Assembly (NCBI GenBank): GCA_016722705.1
Contig: JADKGN010000001.1
Location: forward strand, 372,001-436,000
Length of the DNA: 64,000 nucleotides
DNA from: Candidatus Dechloromonas phosphoritropha
GTDB lineage: Bacteria > Pseudomonadota > Gammaproteobacteria > Burkholderiales > Rhodocyclaceae
Reading direction: 5' to 3'
In this document: piece by piece, positions 35,656 to 43,863 of the stretch
Layout: the number at the start of each line of letters is the position of its first letter
Numbering within the stretch: position 1 is the stretch's first letter
Program-made: the position numbers and the translations under genes
The notes under the pieces: model-generated
What the model was told of the DNA's origin: nothing
The model's input: only the letters and a program-made list of their open reading frames with translations
The model's database searches: none

Positions 35656-36339
35656 ATGTTGACAACTGCGATAGGCATCCTCGGTGGTGGAATCGTTGCA
35701 ATTCTCACGACCATCGCGGTCGAAGCGCTTCGCCGACCAAGACTTCGCCTGCGAATCGCGCCTCCAATTGAGGCAACCTATCCGGCTGGGCGTCCGGCCA
35801 AGCATGGGCGAGCGCTCACGATAGAGTTGATTAACGATCCTCTTCCTGGCTTCGCGCGATGGATGTCGCGCAATGCCGCGCTGCAGTGCCGAGGGTCCAT
35901 TACTTTCCACAATCTGGATGGAGAGAGATTTTTTGTAAACGAAATGCCGGTCCGGTTTGCACGCTCGCCACAGCCACTTCCCATGGAAGTTGTTATAGGA
36001 AACACGCGGGGCGTTGTGCTTGATCCATCTCGATTGACGAGCGATTCGAGAATTGATGTTTATCCTGGCGAAACGACACCGCTCGACCTCGCGGTCAAAT
36101 TCGATAGCGAGGCTGAAGCGTATGGGTGGAGCAACTTGAGCTACGTATCGGATCCGCCTTGGCGGCACCCTGACTGGAAACTTCCGGTAGGGCGTTTTTT
36201 GGTTGCGGTCACGGTGTTTTCAAGCGGTCAAAAATGCGAGGGCCTGTTTAGATTGATCAACGAAGGTGGTCGGATAGATTTTCGCCTCGAACCTGCTCTG
36301 GCGAACGACAAAATCGTTGCGCGGAATCCAAGCGTGTAG
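35656..36339 (+). CDS. Cassette-encoded membrane-anchored protein
   Basis: A 227-residue protein: N-terminal membrane segment MLTTAIGILGGGIVAILTT, then a basic stretch (EALRRPRLRLRIAPP) and a soluble domain rich in beta-strand-like sequence. It starts 38 bp after attC 2 and ends 32 bp before attC 3, a typical one-gene cassette. No family recognised. The N-terminal anchor may place the domain at the membrane. Confidence 0.7.
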   Translation: MLTTAIGILGGGIVAILTTIAVEALRRPRLRLRIAPPIEATYPAGRPAKHGRALTIELINDPLPGFARWMSRNAALQCRGSITFHNLDGERFFVNEMPVRFARSPQPLPMEVVIGNTRGVVLDPSRLTSDSRIDVYPGETTPLDLAVKFDSEAEAYGWSNLSYVSDPPWRHPDWKLPVGRFLVAVTVFSSGQKCEGLFRLINEGGRIDFRLEPALANDKIVARNPSV

Positions 36340-36370
36340 CGCTGGCTTATATGGCAACTTCAACGATGAC

Positions 36371-36433
36371 GGCTAACACCTTGGTGCAGCCGACGCGCAT
36401 GAAACCGCGCGCGGCTGACCAAGAACGTTAGCC
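36371..36433 (+). repeat. attC site 3
   Basis: A 63-bp imperfect palindrome bounded by GGCTAAC and GTTAGCC. Inner arms CTTGGTGCAGCC and GGCTGACCAAG pair with one extra base, the asymmetry typical of attC sites. Confidence 0.9.
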
Positions 36434-36461
36434 GTCTTTTTACAATTCTAGGAGTCATCTC

Positions 36462-37787
36462 TTGTCAGCCATCGTACCCCACCCGCTTGAACCAGTGCTT
36501 CCTGCCCTGCCAACGACGGTACTTCCAGCTCTCGCAGCTCTAACAGCGTCGCTTGGCATTCCTAGAACGGTACTGGCGAGCGATGAAGAAATTCAATACG
36601 CATGGCGAGACTTGCCACGAGAACTCAGGGAAATTCCTGGGCATCTTAGAGGCGAACTAATCGCCAGAATGTGCGTAGCAGTAAGCACAGGTCTTTTTGA
36701 CGGTGCGATGAACTACATCTGGAACGCCGCGATATTGCAACTTCGAACAAAGGTTCGGAATTTCGGCCTCCCAATCGTTGCTCAAATTCTTCAATCAGAC
36801 TTTGAAGAGAAACACCTCTTGGAACTTCAGGATAGTCGCCTACTTGAGCTCTCTCTCAAACTGAATTTGGTTAATGAAGATGGCTTTTTCTTTCTTGATC
36901 AATGCAGAGATGTTCGAAACAATTTCTCGGCAGCACATCCAACGCTCGGAACAGTAAATGACCGAGAGTTCACAACTTTTCTAAATCGTTGTGTTCGCTA
37001 TGCCCTAGCAGACGCTTCGTCCCCCAAAGGCGTAGACATAGGCTCCTTTATCTCTGCGGTGAAGAGTGCTCGTTTCAATGCCAACCAGTGCAGTGTCTGG
37101 GTTCAACGACTCAACGAAACACATGATGCGCAACGTCAAATGCTAGTTGGTATGGTTCATGGCATCTACTGTGATCCAAACACATCAGAACCCTCACGTC
37201 TAAACTCACTCGACATCTGTAATGCTCTGAAAGCAGGTCTTACAGCTTCGTTGCGTTCTGATCTGGTAAATAAACACAGCGAATACGCGGCAAAGGGTGA
37301 TGAGCCTCGGCACTCTGCCTCGCTTCAGTTTTTCGAAAAGCTAGGACTTCTGACACTGCTGAACGAGTCAGAACAGCATGTTGTCTTTTCCAGAGCGGTC
37401 GAGCGACTGTGGAACGTCCATAATGCGATGAACAATTTTTACAATGAACCACCATTTGCTGAACGCCTTTTAGAGTTGTCACTCCAAGGCGCTGTGCCTG
37501 AAACAGTTCAAGAACAGTTCGTTCATGTTGTGGTCTGTTGCAACGTGGGTAATGGCTATGGGGTATCCAATGCCGCCACTCCAAGCTATGACCAAATTAT
37601 CAAGTCGTTCTCGCCACGCGAGATTGCAATGATGATTCGTCTCGCCGTATCACCAGCGAGCATTCTTGGCCGCCGCGTAAGTAGTCTGCCATCCTGCCGG
37701 CAACGATTCAAACAAAATCTCGGGCTCATTGATCCCGCAAGCATACCTAGCGGCGTAAAAGCTGATTACGACAAGCTTCTCAAGTGA
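36462..37787 (+). CDS. Large cassette protein with HEPN-like R-x6-H motif
   Basis: A 441-residue protein without signal peptide or membrane segments. TTG 36462 is the likely start, preceded by AGGAG nine bases upstream. At residues 150-160 RDVRNNFSAAHP gives R152-N-x4-A-H159, matching the RN(x)4-6H catalytic motif of HEPN RNases that is common in abortive-infection and toxin proteins; flanking sequence is helical. I know no family name for the whole protein. GC content is clearly lower than the core genes, supporting foreign origin. Confidence 0.65.
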   Translation: MSAIVPHPLEPVLPALPTTVLPALAALTASLGIPRTVLASDEEIQYAWRDLPRELREIPGHLRGELIARMCVAVSTGLFDGAMNYIWNAAILQLRTKVRNFGLPIVAQILQSDFEEKHLLELQDSRLLELSLKLNLVNEDGFFFLDQCRDVRNNFSAAHPTLGTVNDREFTTFLNRCVRYALADASSPKGVDIGSFISAVKSARFNANQCSVWVQRLNETHDAQRQMLVGMVHGIYCDPNTSEPSRLNSLDICNALKAGLTASLRSDLVNKHSEYAAKGDEPRHSASLQFFEKLGLLTLLNESEQHVVFSRAVERLWNVHNAMNNFYNEPPFAERLLELSLQGAVPETVQEQFVHVVVCCNVGNGYGVSNAATPSYDQIIKSFSPREIAMMIRLAVSPASILGRRVSSLPSCRQRFKQNLGLIDPASIPSGVKADYDKLLK

Positions 37788-37797
37788 TCATGCAAAC

Positions 37798-37867
37798 GGC
37801 TAACCCATCATTCCAAGGGACGCGCCGCGATAAAGCCACGTCGCGCCCCTGAATTCAAACGTTAGGC
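37798..37867 (+). repeat. attC site 4
   Basis: A 70-bp palindrome bounded by GGCTAAC and GTTAGGC. Inner arms AAGGGACGCG and CGCGCCCCTG pair imperfectly. Confidence 0.9.
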
Positions 37868-37963
37868 ATGTCTCAAAATCAAAAAACGAAAGGAGGTGCG
37901 AACAATAAAAGTGATAGGCTAAACCCATTCAATCCACCAGTTGAAGAAGTAAGGAGAAAACCC

Positions 37964-40180
37964 ATGAACATCAAACGTTACCTACTGAAACTCGTTGTAC
38001 CCCTGGTACTGATAGGGGCACACGCTTTACTAGGAATCTCCATGGCATACGCCGAAGGCCCTGAACTTTTCACGCCATTGCCTGCTGGTCAGCTCAAAGA
38101 TGTGAGCCCGGCGCAGACTCAACGCATCGACCAAATCAAACAGAGGCCAACGACGGCGTCGGTGATAATGGTGCGGATAGATGCCAACGCGCTAAGCGGC
38201 AACAGTACGCGAATGTCGTTGCCGAACGCCAAGACGCTTAATTTTGATAAAAGCAATGTCGAGACCCGGAATGCGGCCGATTTCACCTGGTTCGGCACTC
38301 TCTCCGGCGTTCCGGGCAAGGCGACATTGGTCGTCCACAACGGCAATATCACGGGAACCATAAGGGACGATGGTAATCTCTACCGCGTCGAGCCTGTTGG
38401 TAACGGCGTCCACGCGGTGATTAAAGTGGACGAGTCTCGTTTCCCCCCGGATCACCCTCCCTCTTTCAAGGTCAAAGAGAAACAGGGCGGCATCGAACCG
38501 AGGTCGCCAACAGAGGCGCTCGATACCCAACGTAGCGATGGCCCTGTTGGGATAGATGTGCTTGTCGCCTACACGACCGCTGCCCGCACGGCGGTTTCCG
38601 ACATCGCCGCAACCATCCAGTTGGCTGTCGCCGAAGCCAACCAGTCTTATCAAAACAGCGGCGTCAACATAAAATTGACCCTAGTGGATAGCTTCGAAGT
38701 CGCCTATTCGGAGAGCGGGAAAAGTTTCGACACCATCCTTGCCGATTTCGTCGGCAGGGCGGATGTCAATAATCGGCGCAACAGCAGCGGCGCCGACATG
38801 GCCGCGATGATCATCAATCAGACCGACTATTGCGGCTTGGCCGACGCGATACAGGCCAATGCCTCGAACGCCTTCGCCATTGTCCATTACGACTGCGCCA
38901 CCGGTTACTATTCGTTCGCGCACGAGTTGGGCCATCTGCAGGGCGCGCGTCATGATCCGGCGAACGATTCGACCAGCACGCCGTTTGCTTATGGGCACGG
39001 TCTTCAGCACACCTCGCCGACGCCAAGCTGGCGTACCATCATGGCCTACAACTGCTCCCCGAGCTGCCCGCGTTTGCAATACTGGTCCAATCCAAACGTT
39101 AATTACAATGGCATTGCGATGGGGACGGCAGCTACGAATAATAATGTCCGCGTACTAAACAATACTGCCAGCACGGTGGCCGGATTCAGGACCCCTCTGC
39201 CAACCTCTGATCTCGGTTCGATTTGGCGATTCACGGGAACCGCATGCAGCGGTAATTCCTGCCCAGGCTGGCAGAAATTTGACAACAACACAGCCACCGT
39301 GAGAATCGCCGCCGGCGGTAACAAGTTGTATCAACTGCACAATAGCGGCAAGATTTGGCAATCCACTGGTACCGCGTGCAGTGGCAATTCTTGTCCCGGT
39401 TGGCAGGTATTGGACAATAACCCTGCGACTATCGGAATAGTGACTGATGGGACTCAGTTGTATCAATTGCACAATAACGGCAAGATTTGGCGATACACGG
39501 GCACTCCTTGTAGCGGAAACTCTTGTCCTGGGTGGCAGATGCTGGACAATAACCCGGCAACCATCGCCATCGTTGCTGATGGAGGTCAATTATATCAATT
39601 GCACAATAGCGGCAAGATCTGGCGTTTCACCGGAACCGCGTGCAGCGGCAATTCCTGTCCAAGTTGGCAGATGTTGGACAATAATGCGGCTACGGTATCC
39701 ATCGCAGCCGGTGGCGGCAAACTGTACCAATTGCATGATAGTGGCAAAGTCTGGCGCTTCACCGGTACGGTATGTAGTGCCAACTCTTGCCCTGGGTGGC
39801 AGATGCTTGACAATAATTCGGCAACCATCGCCATCGTAGCTGGCAGCCAGCTATATCAATTGCATAATACCGGGAAAATCTGGAAATCCACTGGGGCCGC
39901 TTGCAGTGGCAACTCCTGCCCAGGTTGGCAGATGTATGATAACAACCCAGCCACCATCGGAATCTATGCGGAGGCTAACCAGTTATATCAGCTGCATAAT
40001 ACCGGGAAAATCTGGAAATCCACTGGGGCCGCTTGCAGTGGCAACTCCTGCCCAGGCTGGAAGATGTTGGACAATAACGCAAACACAGGGCGAGTAGCCG
40101 CCGCCGGGGGTAAGCTTTATCAATTGCACGTGGCGCGTACCCCAATGACAAGGGCTCGTATCTGCTACGAGTGTAAGTAG
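37964..40180 (+). CDS. Secreted reprolysin-like zinc metalloprotease with seven tandem repeats
   Basis: A 738-residue protein. Start ATG 37964 has AAGGAG eight bases upstream; an in-frame ATG at 37868 directly after the attC lacks one. The N-terminus MNIKRYLLKLVVPLVLIG to MAYAEG is a signal peptide. The catalytic domain has the zinc motif HELGHLQGARHD near residue 320 and a Met-turn (TIMAY) near 358, as in metzincins (reprolysin-like). Residues about 420-722 hold seven repeats of roughly 44 residues (GSIWRFTGTACSGNSCPGW to LYQLHNSGK), likely a tectonin-type beta-propeller that could bind glycans. Each repeat carries a Cys pair (ACSGNSCP). Confidence 0.85.
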   Translation: MNIKRYLLKLVVPLVLIGAHALLGISMAYAEGPELFTPLPAGQLKDVSPAQTQRIDQIKQRPTTASVIMVRIDANALSGNSTRMSLPNAKTLNFDKSNVETRNAADFTWFGTLSGVPGKATLVVHNGNITGTIRDDGNLYRVEPVGNGVHAVIKVDESRFPPDHPPSFKVKEKQGGIEPRSPTEALDTQRSDGPVGIDVLVAYTTAARTAVSDIAATIQLAVAEANQSYQNSGVNIKLTLVDSFEVAYSESGKSFDTILADFVGRADVNNRRNSSGADMAAMIINQTDYCGLADAIQANASNAFAIVHYDCATGYYSFAHELGHLQGARHDPANDSTSTPFAYGHGLQHTSPTPSWRTIMAYNCSPSCPRLQYWSNPNVNYNGIAMGTAATNNNVRVLNNTASTVAGFRTPLPTSDLGSIWRFTGTACSGNSCPGWQKFDNNTATVRIAAGGNKLYQLHNSGKIWQSTGTACSGNSCPGWQVLDNNPATIGIVTDGTQLYQLHNNGKIWRYTGTPCSGNSCPGWQMLDNNPATIAIVADGGQLYQLHNSGKIWRFTGTACSGNSCPSWQMLDNNAATVSIAAGGGKLYQLHDSGKVWRFTGTVCSANSCPGWQMLDNNSATIAIVAGSQLYQLHNTGKIWKSTGAACSGNSCPGWQMYDNNPATIGIYAEANQLYQLHNTGKIWKSTGAACSGNSCPGWKMLDNNANTGRVAAAGGKLYQLHVARTPMTRARICYECK
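39221..40128 (+). repeat. Seven tandem coding repeats (about 132 bp each)
   Basis: The unit encodes IW(R/K/Q)xTGxxCSGNSCPGW, xxxDNNxATxxIxA and LYQLHNxGK. Copies 6 and 7 share long identical DNA stretches (for example ACCGGGAAAATCTGGAAATC), pointing to recent duplication. Confidence 0.9.
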
Positions 40181-40200
40181 CCAGGTAGCCCACCATACTT

Positions 40201-40263
40201 GCCTAACGATTAAGGTTAGATCGTGATCGCGAAGCGAGCCACGATCTGAACCGGTTGTTGAAC
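40201..40263 (+). repeat. attC site 5
   Basis: Bounded by GCCTAAC and GTTGAAC; inner arms AGATCGTG and CACGATCT pair perfectly. Length 63 bp. It directly follows the metalloprotease cassette gene. Confidence 0.85.
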
Positions 40264-40474
40264 AAGCCCGGTTCCGGGTTCCCTGCAAATAGCTTTTTGA
40301 ATCCCTGCCCGAAGGTGGGCGGGATGCCCGATTCGCTGATCGGGTGGTGCCGGCATCAGCGCTCGAAGCGGGCCGATCCGGCAAATCCTGCGGTCAACAC
40401 CCCATTTTTTGGTGATTTCCGGCCGAGCGCCGCCGTGGCGCCGGCGGGCGCACCGTCTTTCTGGAGGCCGTGGT

Positions 40475-41563
40475 TTACACGGCCGTCTCCGCTGTCAGCA
40501 TCGAACTTCGTCGTCTGACAGCGCTGGCCGGAATCCGCCGCCGGATGATCTGCATCGGTGCGCCACAGCAAGGGCAAAGAAATGCCGGCCGGGGTTTCTC
40601 GATGGGCGGTGTGCGTGGCGCGATCCTGAGCACGAGGTGCAGCAAGGCAATCAGGCTTTTGCGGTTAGGGTGCAGAAAGCCGTAGTTCCGCGCCCGCCGG
40701 AAACCCTTGGGCAGCACGTGTTGCAGGATCAGGCGCAGGAAGTCGGCACCGGGCAGCGTACGCACCTTCATTTCGCCGCTATGGCTGTCGCGGTAGCGAA
40801 AGCTGACCTGGCCATTCTCACAGGACAGGATGTCGGACTCCCGGAGCACCCCGCGATAGAGGTAGCGGCCGAGATAGATGAGCGCCTTCTCGCCGTTGCC
40901 GACACTTTTGCAATCGGCCACCCATTTCTTTGGCAGTTGGCTGGGCAAGCTCAGCCCTTCCTGTTTCAACGCGGCGAGCAGTTTGCCGCGAAACACCTTG
41001 GCCAGCGCCTGGTGGTTGAACAGGTAGCCGGTCTTGGTCCGCCAGCGCCGCGTTTTTGGATCAAGGGTGGCCGCCGGCATGGCGAGATGGACATGCGGGT
41101 GCAGGTCGAGCCGGCGCGAGTGGGTGTGCAGCACCGCCACCGCCCCGGCTTCGCCCTTGAGTTTCCGGTCGTTACGGCAGAAGGCCTGCACCGTCGCCCA
41201 GGCGGCGGCGAACAACGCAGCATAGACGGCGCGTGCTTGCCGGAAAGCCAAGGGCCGCAGTTCGGCCGGCAAGGTGAAGGTGAGCAGAAAGTACTCGGCC
41301 GGCACTTGCAGGCGGCGCTGACGTTCCAGCCAGCGTTCGCTCTCGTGGTGCTGGCAGTGCGGGCAAAGCCGATGCCCGCAGGAATGTGGAATGAGCCGCC
41401 GTTCGGCGCAGTCCGGGCAGGCGGCGAGCAGGTGCGAGGCCATCGTGCTGCGACAGTGCTGCATCGCTTGGAGCGCCTGCCCCCGCTCCGGGGTGAGCTG
41501 CTGGCCGTAGCAGGCGCGGTAGTCGCCCTCATGCTGGCGGATGATCTCGGCGAGCGGGATCAT
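40475..41563 (-). CDS. IS91-family transposase
   Basis: A 362-residue rolling-circle-type transposase. It has an N-terminal zinc-binding region (CPDCAERRLIPHSCGHRLCP, then CQHH), the His-rich LDLHPHVHLAMP motif of HUH enzymes, and the catalytic Tyr region GRYLYRGVLRE. The start ATG overlaps the stop of the upstream tyrosine recombinase gene, forming the recombinase-transposase pair seen in many IS91-like units. The 210 bp downstream to attC 5 contain no gene and probably hold the element's end. Confidence 0.9.
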   Translation of the reverse strand: MIPLAEIIRQHEGDYRACYGQQLTPERGQALQAMQHCRSTMASHLLAACPDCAERRLIPHSCGHRLCPHCQHHESERWLERQRRLQVPAEYFLLTFTLPAELRPLAFRQARAVYAALFAAAWATVQAFCRNDRKLKGEAGAVAVLHTHSRRLDLHPHVHLAMPAATLDPKTRRWRTKTGYLFNHQALAKVFRGKLLAALKQEGLSLPSQLPKKWVADCKSVGNGEKALIYLGRYLYRGVLRESDILSCENGQVSFRYRDSHSGEMKVRTLPGADFLRLILQHVLPKGFRRARNYGFLHPNRKSLIALLHLVLRIAPRTPPIEKPRPAFLCPCCGAPMQIIRRRIPASAVRRRSSMLTAETAV

Positions 41564-42507
41564 CGGATGTTTCGCCAGTCGAGGACAAAGCCCTGCATCA
41601 GGGCATCGATGCGGGTCCGGGCCGATTCGTTGGTATGGCTGGTGAGGTGCGTGTAGCGGGCGGTGGTCAGGATGGAGTGGTGACCGAGGATCTTCTGGAC
41701 TTCCAGCAGATCGACACCGTGCTCGATCAGGTGCGTGGCATAGCTGTGGCGCAGGCTGTGCGGGGTGATCTTTTTTTATGTCTGCGGCGTCCTCGCCGCA
41801 GACGGTATCCCAGCGATTAAGCCGCAGTCGGCCACGACTTTGCGCAGGGTGATTTGCACGCCACCGCGATCGAGCGGTGAAGTCGCCAGATGCGCGCCTT
41901 TCAGGCCGGCGTGGCGGTTGGGAAACAGGAGTTCGGGATGGCGATGCGTTTGCCAGAAACGGCGCAGCACCGAGAGCGTGGCCTGCGGCAGGGGCACGAG
42001 GCGATCCCGGTTGCCCTTGGCGTCGCGCACCTGGACGCGCAGGCGGGCGGCATCGATGTCACCGACCTTGAGCGCCAGCCCTTCACCCAGCCGTAGCCCA
42101 AGGCTGTAGAGGGTGAAGTAGAACACCCGGTAGCTGAGCACCCGCGTCGCCAGAAACAGGCGCTGCGCTTCGTCGACCGTGACAATGTCCGGCAGGCGCT
42201 GGGTCCTGGGCGGCTTGATCAGGTTCGGCATCGCCCAAGGCTGTTTCAGGATATGGGTGGTGAAGAATTTGAGGCCGTAGAGATCGAGCTTCACCGCGCT
42301 CCACGAGTGGGTGCCGATCAGGTCGCTGAAGTACTCGGTGAGTTGGGCTTCCGACAAGGCGTCGATGCGGTAATCGAAATACCCGCCGAGGCGCCGGATG
42401 GCGCGGGCGTAAGCGTCGATGGTCTTGGGTTGCAGGCCCTTCAGCTTCAGGTGTTTCAAGTGGCTGTCGTACTGCCGGGCAAAAGGCTCGGGGAAATCGT
42501 TCGTCAT
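41560..42507 (-). pseudogene. Tyrosine recombinase of the IS91-like unit, broken by a palindromic insertion
   Basis: The first 240 codons encode a phage-integrase-type protein (catalytic Arg near LYSLGLRLGEGLALKVGDI). After VADCGL the frame reads IAGIPSAARTPQT and stops at 41776; beyond this stop, in the same frame, the C-terminal box resumes: ITPHSLRHSYATHLIEHG, LGHHSILTTARYTHL. The interrupting DNA is a palindrome (GTCTGCGGCG-TCCT-CGCCGCAGAC, 41780-41803). Removing roughly 40 bp would restore a normal recombinase. Confidence 0.8.
41780..41803. repeat. Palindromic insert in the recombinase gene
   Basis: Ten-base perfect arms with a TCCT loop, placed exactly between the CGL and ITPHSLRHS coding blocks; a short flank (GGTATCCCAGCGAT) is also extra relative to the expected protein. 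Confidence 0.8.
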
Positions 42508-42629
42508 GCTGGTTTGTCCTCACGAAATGTTGCAGAATCGGTCCCTTCAAAACGAAGGAACCAACATCCAGGATAATTCGGAGGCAGCAGATTGAGGTCT
42601 TCTCCGCGTAGCGGCTTCGTTCAACAATC

Positions 42630-42681
42630 GCATCAACTCGGACTGCCCACAACGCTGTGCTTCGTGGGCAGCCGGTTATGC
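42630..42681 (+). repeat. Probable degenerate attC site 6
   Basis: GCATCAAC and GGTTATGC form the outer pair, and ACTGCCCAC with GTGGGCAG the inner stem. The core sites deviate from consensus, so the site may be inactive. It follows the IS91-like unit. Confidence 0.5.
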
Positions 42682-42834
42682 GTCACGTCAGGCCTCGAAC
42701 CGAATGAAAGGTAAAGTGGATCCCTGAGTCAAGACAATAATGGCCTTGGTTTAAGCTGTACATTCGACTTCACATGCAGCTGGACGGCGCTGCCCCGTTT
42801 TTGACTTTGGTGTTGCTTCTGATCTTGTTTCTGC

Positions 42835-42883
42835 GGTGGAGGAATCCCCTGTGGAGCGTAGCGGAACAGGGGTGCCCTCCACC
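42835..42883. repeat. Nested palindrome in the IS3 remnant
   Basis: GGTGGAGG pairs with CCTCCACC and CCCCTGT with ACAGGGG, separated by three-base bulges; the loop contains GAGCGTAGCGG. It overlaps the 3' end of the orfB fragment. Confidence 0.8.
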
Positions 42884-43203
42884 GCGCGCGGAAACTTATC
42901 GACGATCATGGCACCGCCACCGATCGCGGTTTGATGCACGACATCGGGCGTTTTGTCACCCAGAGACTGATGCGGACGCTCGCCGTTGTCCCCCAAGGAG
43001 ATTTCCTGCGGGGCATGCTCCTCGTCAATCAGACCGCTGAGCAGAAGGTCGCTCTCATCAGACCAAGCTTGGGCTTACGTTGAGCATCGATTGTGGCGCG
43101 TGAGACGCCAGCCAGAACGCATTGCTGGACGAGTGCCACGGCATCATTGCGATCGATCCAGTCTTGTCGGGTCACGCAAGGCTGATCCCGGACTTTTTTT
43201 GAG

Positions 43204-43473
43204 CTAGTCGAGTTCCATCTTCAACTTGCCGATCTCGCTGTAGAGCAGCTCTGGCTCGCGGTGCGTGGCAACCGGCTTGGGGCCGCGCTTACCCTCAAAC
43301 AGGGTCCTGGCCTGTTCCTGGATTGCCTTCTTCCACTGCCCGACCTGGACTGGATGTACCCCGTACTCCTGGCCGATCTCGTTGATCGTCTTCTTCACCC
43401 CACGTACCGCTTCCAGACCAACCTTGGCCTTGAACTCCGGGCTGCGATACTTCCTCGCCTTCGTTTCTCTCAT
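43204..43473 (-). CDS. IS3-family OrfA (of the deleted element)
   Basis: An 89-residue protein with the IS3-type helix-turn-helix (FKAKVGLEAVRGVKKTINEI, then YGVHPVQVGQWKKAI). It begins MRETKARKYRSPEF and is complete. Without a full OrfB it cannot transpose alone but could affect related copies. Confidence 0.8.
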   Translation of the reverse strand: MRETKARKYRSPEFKAKVGLEAVRGVKKTINEIGQEYGVHPVQVGQWKKAIQEQARTLFEGKRGPKPVATHREPELLYSEIGKLKMELD

Positions 43474-43540
43474 TACGCCTTGCCCCTTATGACAGCGTCC
43501 AACTTAAACCGCTGTCTTGAAAACGGGGAACGCTATAAAG

Positions 43541-43791
43541 TGCGCAAGCGTGGGGTATCCGTGCGCGAAGCGTGGAGCACCACCAAGTCAGCGCATGGGC
43601 CATGGCGGCTGTCGAAGACGCTGGCATTAGCTTCCGCGCTACCATTACGCTTCTTCGAAACCTTAAAACTGCCCAGCCTTGCGCCACGTCAGGAATTCGA
43701 TTCATCGAACCGCCGGATAAGTGATCCGTATGCCCGGTGGTATGGGAGGGAGGGGTCGCGAGACTTCTTCCTATCCCGATTGGGCGTCTAA
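43541..43791 (+). pseudogene. Group II intron 3' remnant: maturase C-terminus and domain V
   Basis: The first part encodes the end of an intron reverse transcriptase (VRKRGVSVREAWSTTKSAHG, PWRLSKTLALASAL). At 43707-43750 GAACCGCCGGATAAGTGATC and CCGGTGGTATGGGAGG form a domain V-like hairpin, and the 3' end is near CTATCCCGAT (about 43784). The 5' part has been lost to the IS3 insertion or deletion. It lies directly before the SLATT gene, in plus orientation, unlike the intact intron at 33.6 kb. Confidence 0.65.
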
Positions 43792-43805
43792 TTTGGAGTA
43801 ACGCC

Positions 43806-43825
43806 ATGGACAAACGAAAATATCT
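43806..43825 (+). pseudogene. SLATT-like cassette gene, first 20 bases (interrupted by Tn3-family transposon)
   Basis: ATG GAC AAA CGA AAA TAT CT is the start of a gene continued exactly at 51173 after one copy of the 5-bp duplication. Together with 51173-51302 and 52760-53119 it gives one uninterrupted 169-codon frame. Confidence 0.8.
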
Positions 43826-43863
43826 GGGGTCGTCTCAGAAAACGGAAAATAAAGCACGTTAAG
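43826..43863. repeat. Tn3-family terminal inverted repeat, left
   Basis: 38 bp beginning GGGGTCGTCTCAGAAAACGG and ending in CACGTTAAG. It differs from the right repeat at three positions. Confidence 0.93.

Larger units (their letters stand above)
42712..43540 (-). mobile_element. Internally deleted IS3-family element
   Basis: Ends carry TCAAGACA-type inverted repeats (42729-42736 and 43513-43520), and the left end shares GGATCCCTGAGTCAAGACA with the IS3 end at 19.7 kb. It keeps orfA (43204-43473) and the last codons of orfB (42751-42996, NGERPHQSLGDKTPD), but most of the orfB catalytic domain is missing. It is inserted in a group II intron remnant. Confidence 0.7.

Noticed and set aside
39221..40128. 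Regular repeats considered as a CRISPR array
   Set aside because: Repeats are about 132 bp, contiguous without unique spacers, and encode protein repeats in one open frame; no cas genes are present.
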